Assembly (NCBI GenBank): GCA_032622095.1
Contig: CP136064.1
Location: forward strand, 5,947,512-6,011,511
Reading direction: 5' to 3'
DNA from: Siphonodentalium dalli
Lineage: Eukaryota; Mollusca; Scaphopoda; Gadilida; Siphonodentaliidae
DNA: 64,000 bases
Part shown: piece after piece, positions 43,401 to 55,400 of the stretch
How the letters are laid out: each line of letters begins with the position of its first letter
Position numbering within the stretch: the first letter of the stretch is position 1
The notes under the pieces: generated by a model
Seen by the model: only the letters and a program-made list of their open reading frames with translations
What the model was told of the DNA's origin: nothing
Database searches by the model: none
Program-made: the position numbers and the translations under genes

Positions 43401-46400
43401 TCTCAAGCTAAGGTATGTTTATATCTAAGAATCTCAAGCTAAGGTAGGTTTATATCTGTAAGAATCTCAAGCTAAGGTAGGTTTATATCTGTAAGAATCC
43501 CAAGCTAAGGTAGGTTTATATATGTAAGAATCTCAAGCTAAGGTAGGTTTATATATGTAAGAATCCCAAGCTAAGGTAGGTTTATATCTGTAAGAATCCC
43601 AAGCTAAGGTAGGTTTATATCTGTAAGAATCCCAAGCTAAGGTAGGTTTATATATGTAAGAATCTCAAGCTAAGGTAGGTTTATATCTGTAAGAATCCCA
43701 AGCTAAGGTAGGTTTATATATGTAAGAATCCCAAGCTAAGGTAGGTTTATATCTGTAAGAATCTCAAGCTAAGGTAGGTTTATATCTGTAAGAATCTCAA
43801 GCTAATGTAGGTTTATATCTGTAAGCATCTGAAGCTAAGGTAGGTTTATATCTGTAAGAATCCCAAGCTAAGGTAGGTTTATATATGTAAGAATCTCAAG
43901 CTAAGGTAGGTTTATATCTGTAAGAATCTCAAGCTAATGTAGGTTTATATCTGTAAGCATCTCAAGCTAAGGTAGGTTTATATCTGTAAGAATCTCAAGC
44001 TAAGGTAGGTTTATATATGTAAGAATCTCAAGCTAAGGTAGGTTTATATCTGTAAGAATCCCAAGCTAAGGTAGGTTTATATATGTAAGAATCTCAAGCT
44101 AAGGTAGGTTTATATCTGTAAGAATCTCAAGCTAATGTAGGTTTATATCTGTAAGCATCTCAAGCTAAGGTAGGTTTATATCTGTAAGAATCCCAAGCTA
44201 AGGTAGGTTTATATCTGTAAGAATCCCAAGCTAAGGTAGGTTTATATCTGTAAGAATCCCAAGCTAAGGTAGGTTTATATCTGTAAGCATCTCAAGCTAA
44301 GGTAGGTTTATATATGTAAGAATCCCAAGCTAAGGTAGGTTTATATCTAAGAATCCCAAGCTAAGGTAGGTTTATATATGTAAGAATCCCAAGCTAAGGT
44401 AGGTTTATATATGTAAGAATCCCAAGCTAAGGTAGGTTTATATCTGTAAGAATCTCAAGCTAAGGTAGGTTTATATATGTAAGAATCCCAAGCTAAGGTA
44501 GGTTTATATCTGTAAGAATCTCAAGCTAAGGTAGATTTATATCTAAGAATCCCAAGCTAAGGTAGGTTTATATCTGTAAGAATCCCAAGCTAAGGTAGGT
44601 TTATATATGTAAGAATCTCAAGCTAAGGTAGGTTTATATCTGTAAGAATCCCAAGCTAAGGTAGGTTTATATATGTAAGAATCTCAAGCTAAGGTAGGTT
44701 TATATCTGTAAGAATCTCAAGCTAAGGTAGGTTTATATCCAAGAATCCCAAGCTAAGGTAGGTTTATATCTGTAAGAATCTCAAGCTAATGTAGGTTTAT
44801 ATCTGTAAGCATCTCAAGCTAAGGTAGGTTTATATCTGTAAGAATCCCAAGCTAAGGTAGGTTTATATCTGTAAGAATCTCAAGCTAAGGTAGGTTTATA
44901 TCTAAGAATCCCAAGCTAAGGTAGGTTTATATCTAAGAATCCCAAGCTAAGGTAGGTTTATATCTGTAAGAATCTCAAGCTAAGGTAGGTTTATATCTGT
45001 AAGAATCTCAAGCTAAGGTAGGTTTATATCTAAGAATCCCAAGCTAAGGTAGGTTTATATCTAAGAATCCCAAGCTAAGGTAGGTTTATATCTGTAAGAA
45101 TCTCAAGCTAAGGTAGGTTTATATCTAAGAATCCCAAGCTAAGGTAGGTTTATATCTAAGAATCCCAAGCTAAGGTAGGTTTATATATGTAAGAATCCCA
45201 AGCTAAGGTAGGTTTATATCTGTAAGAATCTCAAGCTAAGGTAGGTTTATATATGTAAGAATCTCAAGCTAATGTAGGTTTATATCTGTAAGAATCCCAA
45301 GCTAAGGTAGGTTTATATCTGTAAGAATCTCAAGCTAAGGTAGGTTTATATCTGTAAGAATCTCAAGCTAAGGTAGGTTTATATCTGTAAGAATCCCAAG
45401 CTAAGGTAGGTTTATATCTGTAAGAATCCCAAGCTAAGGTAGGTTTATATCTAAGAATCCCAAGCTAAGGTAGGTTTATATCTGTAAGAATCTCAAGCTA
45501 AGGTAGGTTTATATCTAAGAATCCCAAGCTAAGGTAGGTTTATATCTAAGAATCCCAAGCTAAGGTAGGTTTATATCTAAGAATCCCAAGCTAAGGTAGG
45601 TTTATATCTGTAAGAATCCCAAGCTAAGGTAGGTTTATATCTGTAAGAATCTCAAGCTAAGGTAGGTTTATATATGTAAGAATCTCAAGCTAAGGTAGGT
45701 TTATATCTAAGAATCTCAAGCTAAGGTAGGTTTATATCTGTAAGAATCCCAAGCTAAGGTAGGTTTATATATGTAAGAATCCCAAGCTAAGGTAGGTTTA
45801 TATCTAAGAATCCCAAGCTAAGGTAGGTTTATATCTAAGAATCCCAAGCTAAGGTAGGTTTATATCTGTGAGAATCTCAAGCTAAGGTAGGTTTATATCT
45901 AAGAATCCCAAGCTAAGGTAGATTTATATCTAAGAATCCCAAGCTAAGGTATGTTTATATCTGTAAGAATCTCAAGCTAAGGTAGGTTTATATATGTAAG
46001 AATCCCAAGCTAAGGTAGGTTTATATCTAAGAATCCCAAGCTAAGGTAGGTTTATATCTGTAAGAATCTCAAGCTAAGGTAGGTTTATATCTGTAAATCC
46101 ACAATAATAAATAGATTGGTTTACAAACATTTAGGATGAAAAAGGAGATTCAGGAGGGAAAAAATAGATTAATACAATTATGCATCACCATCACAACAAT
46201 TGACTAACAGCAGAATTGTCCACGAATTTTACAAGATTTTTAAATATGTTTTGTTTTTGTTAAATTTTTTAAGAGACAAAGTACATTCACGCATTCATGC
46301 TCTCAGTCCAAGGCATGGAATAGTTTCGCTCTTCCATGCCCTGGCATACTTTCTTACCTGTGACATGCAATTATAAAATATTTAAAGGCACACAATGTGT

Positions 46401-49400
46401 TCGGACAATTTTAAGAAACACCATTCAACTTGAAAGCAAGACCAATAAGCAATGCTAGGTACTTACTACCTTGACATATTTTTGCTTGATATAGATTTTT
46501 AAATATGTTAAGTTTTACTCAAATTATAAAAATAAATTGAGGTATTTTTTCCCATAAGACTATATAAATATATAAATTATGGAAAAGGAGGTGAAAGCAA
46601 AAAATAGACTGTGTCATATATTTTCTTACCAGTGACCACTAGACCAAGTCATCTCGGTTCACAACTTTGGATATCGTTTGGGGATGATGCTGTTTAGACA
46701 ACCTGTCCCGCCCCGTTTCTCTTCTATTATGGACTTTCATTCTGAATACTAACTTACTATATTTCTGATAATACAGAAGAATGACGGTGTGTTGTCAATT
46801 TGGATATAATATTTGTAAAAAATAACTACTTTGAGCAGATTATTCTCCATTTCTATTTGATCACCCTATACCGGAGTGTTTCATGTCACTTTATGAGATT
46901 TATACTCTCAATTCACATTCATATTTTAAGCGAAAATTTGTACTCTTGGTGTGGAATAAACACACGAAATAACACAAATCAAAATTACAAACCTTTTTTT
47001 AAACTCATTGTGCACACAATCACTTTTCATTTTTCACAATTTACATGCAGCTCTCAAGAGTGTGAAAAACAAGATTGTAAATTACTTTGACTGAACTGCA
47101 GGGTGATGTTGTCAATGATGATGACGATAATGACATCAGTGGACCGTACTTTAATTACTTATATTATGATTTAATTTGCAAGGTGATTATGTTAAGGTTG
47201 ATGATGACGATAATGACACTAGTCAACCGTACTTTAATTACTTATACTATGATTTAATTTGCAGGGTGATGATATCAACGATGATGACGATGAGGACACC
47301 AGTGGACCGGACTATAATTACCTGCTTGGCATGCCTTTATGGAATCTAACGAAGGAAAAGAAAGATGAGCTGTGCAAACAGAGGGATGGCAAGGTATACA
47401 CCCACCCCCCACCACCATTCTCAATCAAACAGGGATGGCAAGGTATAACTGTTATTATACACCCCACCCCCTCCACCCCCACCCCACCATTCTCAATCAA
47501 ACAGGGATGGTAAGGTATAACTGTTATTATACACCCCACCCCCTCCACCCCCACCCCACCATTCTCAATCAAACAGGGATGACAAGGTATAACTGTTATT
47601 ATACACCCCACCCCCTCCACCCCCACCCCACCATTCTCAATCAAACAGGGATGGTAAGGTATAACTGTTATTATACACACACCCGCACCACCATTCTCAA
47701 TCAGACAGGGATGGCAAGGTATAACTGTTTATTATACCCCCACACCACCCCCTCCACCCCCCCCCCCCCCCCACCGCCGTACCACCATTTTCAACCAAAC
47801 AAGGGGATGGCAAGGTATACTGTTTATCATACCACTCCCCCCCCCCCCCCCCCCCCATGGAAGATGTTATACTATGAATTCGATGCAAATATTCTATGGT
47901 TAATGTTTACAGGCCGATGAACTGGCTGTACTTAGAATTATGATGTGTGGTAGCCTCTCTAATATTTTGTGTTTTTTTATAGGCCGATGAACTGGCTGTA
48001 ATTAGAATTATGATGTGTGGTAGCCTCTCTAATATTTTGTGTTTTTTTATAGGCCGATGAACTGGCTGTAATTAGAATTATGATGTGTGGTAGCCTCTCT
48101 AATATTTTGTGTGTGTTTTTATAGGCTGATGAACTGGCTGTAATTAGAATTATGATGTGTGGTAGCCTCTCTAATATTTTGTGTGTTTTTTTTATAGGCC
48201 GATGAACTGGCTGTAATTAGGAGAAAGATGCCTGAAGATTTATGGTGTGAAGACCTCGAAGCATTCCTCACTGAACTCGATGTAAGAATATTGATAACAA
48301 AACTTGTATTTTGTTTTAGCACAGGGTATCCATTAAAGGACCCAAGGCGCTCACAGTGTGTAAATGTGCAAAAATTATAAAAGACTATAAAGACATCACC
48401 ACTAAGAAAAACATGGAGAAATAGATAAACTAAGAAAAACATGGAGAAATAGATAAACTAAGAAAAACATGGAGAAATAGATAAACTAAGAAAAACATGG
48501 AGAAATAGATAAACTAAGAAAAACATGGAGAAATAGATAAACTTTGTTCTTGTATCCATTATTGATAGTTCCCCACTCAAGCCTTGAAATAGGGTGTCTG
48601 TCATTTGCAGAGTGAGGTCCCCAGAGGGTGAATTTAGTGATGCTACCCCCGCATAGCGGGCTAGCATCACCAAATTCACCCTCTGTGAACCTCATTCTGC
48701 TGAGGCTTAACCAGAATGAGGTCCCCAGAGGGTTAATTTGGTGATGCTAGCCTGCTATGCGGGGTAGCATCACTAAATTCACCTTCTGGGGACCTCATTC
48801 TGCAAATGACAGACACCCTATTTCAAGGCTTGTCCCCAATAATGAAAATTTCCGTCTTGAAACTGTTATGAAAACAAAACTGTTGCAATGATTTGTCAAC
48901 AAACATCGCTAATCTTGCAGTAAGTTCAAATATTTTAGTCCAATGGAACTATAAATATCATGCATTATATAGCTTGTAACAACTGTATACACGGTGGGAA
49001 TCACATGGTTTCGAGTTGATGAGTATCATTATTATGGGACATAGCTAATGCTCATAGAAAGGTAGTTCAATTATTTATCGACCTATTGCGATAGCGGGAA
49101 CATATTCAAAATCGAATATTATAAGTTGAATTTTGAACACAAACGCCAAGTGGCTTTAACCCTTTACCCAACAAAACGGCCAAAAACGCCCAAATAAAGC
49201 TTCAACAGCCTAAAATATCTTTGGTCTGTCTCAATAACACCATACACATATGGATATCATTGGAACCGGTTCATTGACCACATTGTGATGGTTACAGTTA
49301 TGCCCTGTGCCAATGCATTCTCTTATATATGCGAGTCGACCATAGGTCGCCTCGCATATATAAGAGAATGCATTGGCCTAAAAAAAAATCTTTTTTTAAC

Positions 49401-52400
49401 ACTTTTTACCATTTTTTCTTACATTCTTTAACAATTTTATAATTTTTAATGTGTTAAGCCAATGCATTCTCTAATATATGCGAGGCGACCTATGGTCGAC
49501 TCGCATATATAAGAGAATGCATTGGCACAGGGTATAAAAAGATAATAATCTAGGATAATTATAAATTACAGAGTATTTTTTACGAGTCCAAACTCACAGT
49601 TGTTTGCTCTAACATTCTGACCAAAGTTGTCAGTCGAAGAATTCTCTTAGATGTATGGACTGGTGTATTCCACAAACCTCCAACTGGCAACTTTGGTCAG
49701 AATGTTATAGAAAACTACTGAGTATTTCCGAACAAATAAGGTATCAACTTGTTTTAAAAATAAACTAGCATATGCTCGTAGTTGTAAGTCGGGATTTTTT
49801 TTACCCTGTGCCAATGCATTCTATAATATATGCGAGTCGACCATAGGTCGCCTCGCATATATAAGAGAATGCATTGGCCTAACAATTTTTTACAATTTTA
49901 ATAAAAAAAAATTGTATTCTTTAACAATTTTATAATTTCACCCATACAGAGCCCCAGACAAACATGAGCAGACGACACTCTTCTATATGCTTCTATATAT
50001 GTGTGGGGCTCCCTGCAGGGTAATGGATTTTTTTTATTTTATGTCCTAAAAATTGCTAGAAATATTTATTTAAAAAAAATGATAAAAAATTGTTAGGCCA
50101 ATGCATTCTCTTATATATGCGAGGCGACCTATGGTCGACTCGCATATATAAGAGAATGCATTGGCACAGGGTAAACAAAATCCCGACTTACGACTGGATT
50201 TGATATGGCGGGTCATATGCTCGTAACTGTCAAAATGCTACGTTTTGTGTCAGTTCCTCAAAAAATTATGTTTTTGTGCTTCTGCCCTTGCCTCGGCAAT
50301 TTTGTATGTGTGGACAGTGTGGTACTCATCATCCTCGAAACCACGTGATTCCCTTTGTGTATACAGTTGTTGCATGCTATATAATGTATGATATTTATAG
50401 TTCCATTGGAGACCTTTTGTTAAACTAACAGTTGTGTTTATATATAGAATATACGCATAGTGTTTCTGAATAACAAATTTAATCCACGAGTGGGATTGGC
50501 GATTTACACCATGAGCTTCAGCGAGTGTTGTAAATCGCAATCCCTTGAGTGGATTAAGTTTGTTATTCAGAAACACTATGCGTATATTTTGTTTATGCCA
50601 CGATCTTTACAATGCGATGGATAAACACTTTTCCGTTCAAATTGTATGGAGAAAGTTTAATCCACTCTGCAAAGTTTAATCAACAGTAGGCACGTTTAAT
50701 CAACAGGTGTTGATTAAATGTAAAATTTAAACAGATGGCTTTATTTATATAGTAAGATAGGCGATCATGGTATAAATAACAATGGTTTTGACTTGCAAAA
50801 TCTCATGTGGTGTAAGACCTTGAAGCATTCCTCACTGAACTTGATGTAAGAATATTTTAATATAAAAAAGCTTGTATCCCAGTTATTTCATTTGAGCACA
50901 GGGTATTCATTAACCCTTTACCCAACAGAACGGCCCTGTGCCAATGCACTCTCTTATATATGCGAGTCGACCATAGGTCGCCTCACATATATAAGAGAAT
51001 GCATTGGCTTAACACATATTAAAAATGATCAAATTGTCAAAGAATGTGGAAAATATTATAAGAAAAAATGGTAAAAAGTGTTAAAAAAAGAATTTGTTTA
51101 GGCCAATGCATTCTCTTATATATGCGAGGCGATCTATGGTCGACTCGCATATATAAGAGAATGCATTGGCACAGGGCATAACTGTAACCATCACAAAGTG
51201 GTCAATGGACCGGTTCCAATGATATCCATATTTGTATGGTTTTATTGAGACATACCGATGATATTTTAGGCTGTTGAAGCTTTATTTGGCCGGTTTGTTG
51301 AGTAAAGGGCTAAGCAGGGTTTCCACTCAGGGTTGGGGGAATGTTACCCCTATGGCCGCTGGGGGAAATCTCAGTCTAAAAAATCAGCAAATATCTACTA
51401 GTATTTTGCGACAAAATAACGTCAAGTTAAATTCTTGGGTAAAAAAGTGTACTGACAATTTTGTGTCCCGCTACCAACTATCGTAGAGGAAATTGTTAAA
51501 ATTCGCAAATCGCAATTTATTTTGACGTCCGACTTCACTATATTCATGACATGTTATACCATGAAATATTCCTGCTGATCATTCTTCAGTGGCTAACATC
51601 TGCACCTCATCTACATAATCATTAATGAGAACAGTCAGAACAGATTGTTAGTTCAGAACATAATCGCGATGTATCCAGACAGAATCAACCAGTTGGTTAT
51701 TAGCGATGTTTGCTCAGATATCTTTCAGAATACAGCAATAATAATTGTCAATGTGTGTAGCCCTGAAAAGCATTCGCTGCCAAATGTTTCACTAGTGATC
51801 AACGTTAATGGGCAAATAAAATTGTCTTTGTTTATTACTCCTTGTTGGTTTAGTGGCAGATATACACATGAGTTGTAGCAGGGTTTCTGCTATGGCGGCA
51901 GGGATCCCTTTTTTGGCCCCATTCCAGCCAATTTTTCCCCTTCTGTCATACCACAGGACATATTCCATATGTATACAGGTATAAAGATGTTTATTTTATC
52001 AATTTCGTTGGGACAGTACTGAGAAATTTAAATAGTTGACAACTTTATTTGATTTCTAGCGAGAATACACACTCGGACCGATCTAACACGAACTGAGGAA
52101 GTGATCAAAGCCGACATCGCTAGAACACATGCTTTGGAGTCCGCTGGTTACGTTGCTGCGGTTAGGTTACGAAAAATGACCGCCGATAGTTTAATCATGT
52201 TATATTCCGGTACGTTATGCATCCAAACTTTCTGCCGAGTCTTGAATAGTGGTCGTTTAACTTCAACGGGCGTGTTTCCGTATACAGCAATTAATTTTTA
52301 TCTAATAAATTTTCTGTTTTAAAGTTATTGCGGTTGATAGAATAGTAACTTAGGTAGAAAATGGATGCAAAACGATCAGCAAATCTACTCCATTTTTCTG

Positions 52401-55400
52401 CTATTGGCCGATACAACAAAAGTAGGTCCACTAGTGTTTCCACGACATTGACTGCATTTTCCCCTCGACGGATACAGGACCCGTTCCCCAAAACCTAGCG
52501 GAAAGTCTGGTTGTAGGCATTAATCCATGGATCGGGTGGGAAATTGTGAGGAGAAAGGGACCTTAACCCAACAGAAGGGCCCTGTGCCAATGCATTCTCT
52601 TATATATGAGTGTCGACCATAGGTCGCCTCGCATATATAAGAGAATGCATTGGCTTAACACATTAAAAATTATAAAATTGTTAAAGAATGTAAGAAAAAA
52701 TGGTAAAAAGTGTTAAAAAGAGATTTTTTTTAGGCCAATGCATTCTCTTATATATGCGAGGCGACCTATGGTCGACTCGCATATATAAGAGAATGCATTG
52801 GCACAGGGCATAACTGTAACTATCACAATGTGGTCAAGGAGCCGGTTCCAATGATATCCATATTTGTATGGTTTTATTGAGACAGACCCAAGATATTTTA
52901 GGCTGTTGAAGCTTTATTTGGCCGGTTTTGGCCGGTTTGTTGGGTAAAGCTGCTTGTCACTTAGTCCAAAAACAAAAGTATTTTGGTTCTCAGGCCCCGC
53001 CGCATTGAATAAAAAAGGCCGCATTAGGCTTTTTATTGCAATGCCTGATGTTATGACAAAAAAACTTACGAAATTTGTTTTTATTTTATTTTTTATTTTT
53101 ATAAACATGTCCATAGTAGATATGTGTTGAATATTAGTGTGCATTGAACTCTAACATGTAATGTGTTAAAAAGTGAACATAAACATAAAGTAGATGACTA
53201 CAATTAAGAAAATGATTAGCTGATACTCATGCTCTTCTTACAATTGGTCACTGTGAACTAAATTACACTAATTGTAACTCCATACAATTGAAAGGCAGAG
53301 GATTAAATTCAGGATAACATATTAGAACGGGGAGCTATCAGTTTTTAGACAACAATAACAATGAATGTCAGGGGTATTATGTAATGTTAGGTAATCCCAG
53401 TCATAGACTGGTAGTATAATGTCATTTTTATATAAGATTAAATGAGTTTATATGCATAACAGTTCCCTCAACATTTCTGGTTATTACTAGACAGAGGAAG
53501 GTATCTTCGTCCATGCTTACTCTGTGCAGAAAAAAATAAAAATAAAACCCTCCCTCCCTCCCTCATTGATTTGAAAAATAAATTGCTCGAGAACCAAAAC
53601 TTTTTTTTGTTTGGCCTTATGGGCCTCATTCACACATTTTACCTTTCTAACCTCACTACAGAGATGAATCAAACATTTTCCTCATTCAGTCATGAGGGAG
53701 TTGTGTTGTAAGTTGTTTAACGCCATCATAAAAGCTCTATTGACTCCTGACGGGGGTAAACCAAAAGTTGCTTGTCATTGTATTTACAGTTTCCATACTG
53801 ACCTCTTTATATTCTTTACTTTTGGAAACATGAACAAGATTAACTGGTCATATTTATTTATGTGAGTGTAATTTGATAATGATTTGTATTATTCAACAGA
53901 TTACAATTCCATTTTCATAGCTAGTGAAAGCATTTTCCAAATTTTGATTCTTTATTTTATTTTTCGATTCAATTTTTCATAGCAATAATAAATTTAGTCC
54001 AATTTCATCACCATTGAGAACATTTTCCAAATAATTTCTTCATGACAATATTCAATTGACTTGATGCATTGAATTTCCAGCGAGTGGAAGAACTTGAAAG
54101 GGAGGAAACGGTGGCAGAGATGGAGAAGGCAAAGGGTGCTAAGGGAGGTGGTAAGGGTAAGAAGAGGCTTCCGGTGCAGGAGACATTACCATCACCAATG
54201 GGAATTCGAGTCGTGCCAGTCATCGATTCTGCCATGAGGCAGAAGGCTCAGAAAATCATGGAAAAGAGGGCGAAGATGAAGGTATTTTAATCAATGTCAT
54301 CGGACATCACTACTGACAAGTTTTGGAAAAACTCAACCTTCTTTGATGGGAACCAGGTAGTCATAGAATCATAGAAATGCTGAATTTGTCTTTGATATAT
54401 ATCGGTGGCTTGGTGTGTGTCTTTGATATATATCGGTGGCTTAGTGTATGTCTTTGATATATACTTGTAGCCTGGTGTCCAAGACAAGATGAACCTGAGA
54501 AAACAATTGGAAGGGAATATTTTTTATATGCATTTATTTGATGTATTTTATTTATAAGCTAGTTAATTTGGTGTTTATGGTTTCTAGCATGATTTTCCCA
54601 AGCTAATGTTGGTCATGAAAATCTTAATATATCTTGAAATGCATCCTCCATCCTTTTTAGCTCAACTTGATGAAGTCAAGTTTGAGCTATTGCCATGGGT
54701 TGGAGCCATTGTTATTTTCCGGAATTCATAAAAAAAACATGGTCACCAGCAGCCATCTTGGATTGTATAAGGTCAGCTCTAGATGGGAGCTATCAAATTT
54801 GAACTATTTTGATGAAAAACATGGCAGCCGGCAGCTATTTTGGATTTTATTCTTTGCATGACTAAATATTTTGGCATGCCCTACCAGGCCCTACCACCAA
54901 TATTTTTCATCTAATTTATTCCAAACTTCATATGGCTCTTCAGGTTGACCTCTGGTCAAGCCTTGAAATAGTGAGCCTGTCATTTGCAGAATGAGGTTCC
55001 CAGAGGGTGAATTTAGTGATGCTATCCCGCAGAGCGGACTAGCATCACCAAATTCACCCTCTGTGAACCTCATTCTGCTAAGGCCTAAGCAGAATGAGGT
55101 CCCCAGAGGGTTAATTTGGTGATGCTAGCCCGCTATGCGGGGTAGCATCACTAAATTCACCCTCTGGGACCTCATTCTGCAAATGACAGACACACTATTT
55201 CAAGGCTTGCTTAAACATTTAAACCTTCCGCATTCCTTACCTCTCCATTCCTTACCTCTCCATTCCTTACCTCTCCATTCCTTACCTCTCGACACTTTCA
55301 TTGTTTGTTGTCATCATGCTAGTTTACTCAGTTAACTTTCAGATGACCACGATTCAATATGTACGTAAAAATTGTAGATGATAAGATCCACGATATCGCA

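Noticed and set aside
41968-46095. CRISPR-like regular array
   Set aside because: There are no unique spacers: the whole 29-33-bp unit repeats, it contains the exon 18 donor, and the gene context is eukaryotic.
47372-47920. 182-codon frame rich in His/Pro/Tyr
   Set aside because: It reads the exon 19 donor array in a frame different from TOP2; it is repeat-derived.
47913-48160. Four upstream copies of exon 20 as alternative exons
   Set aside because: Each keeps only 23 exon bases and then diverges into intron-like sequence without a donor.
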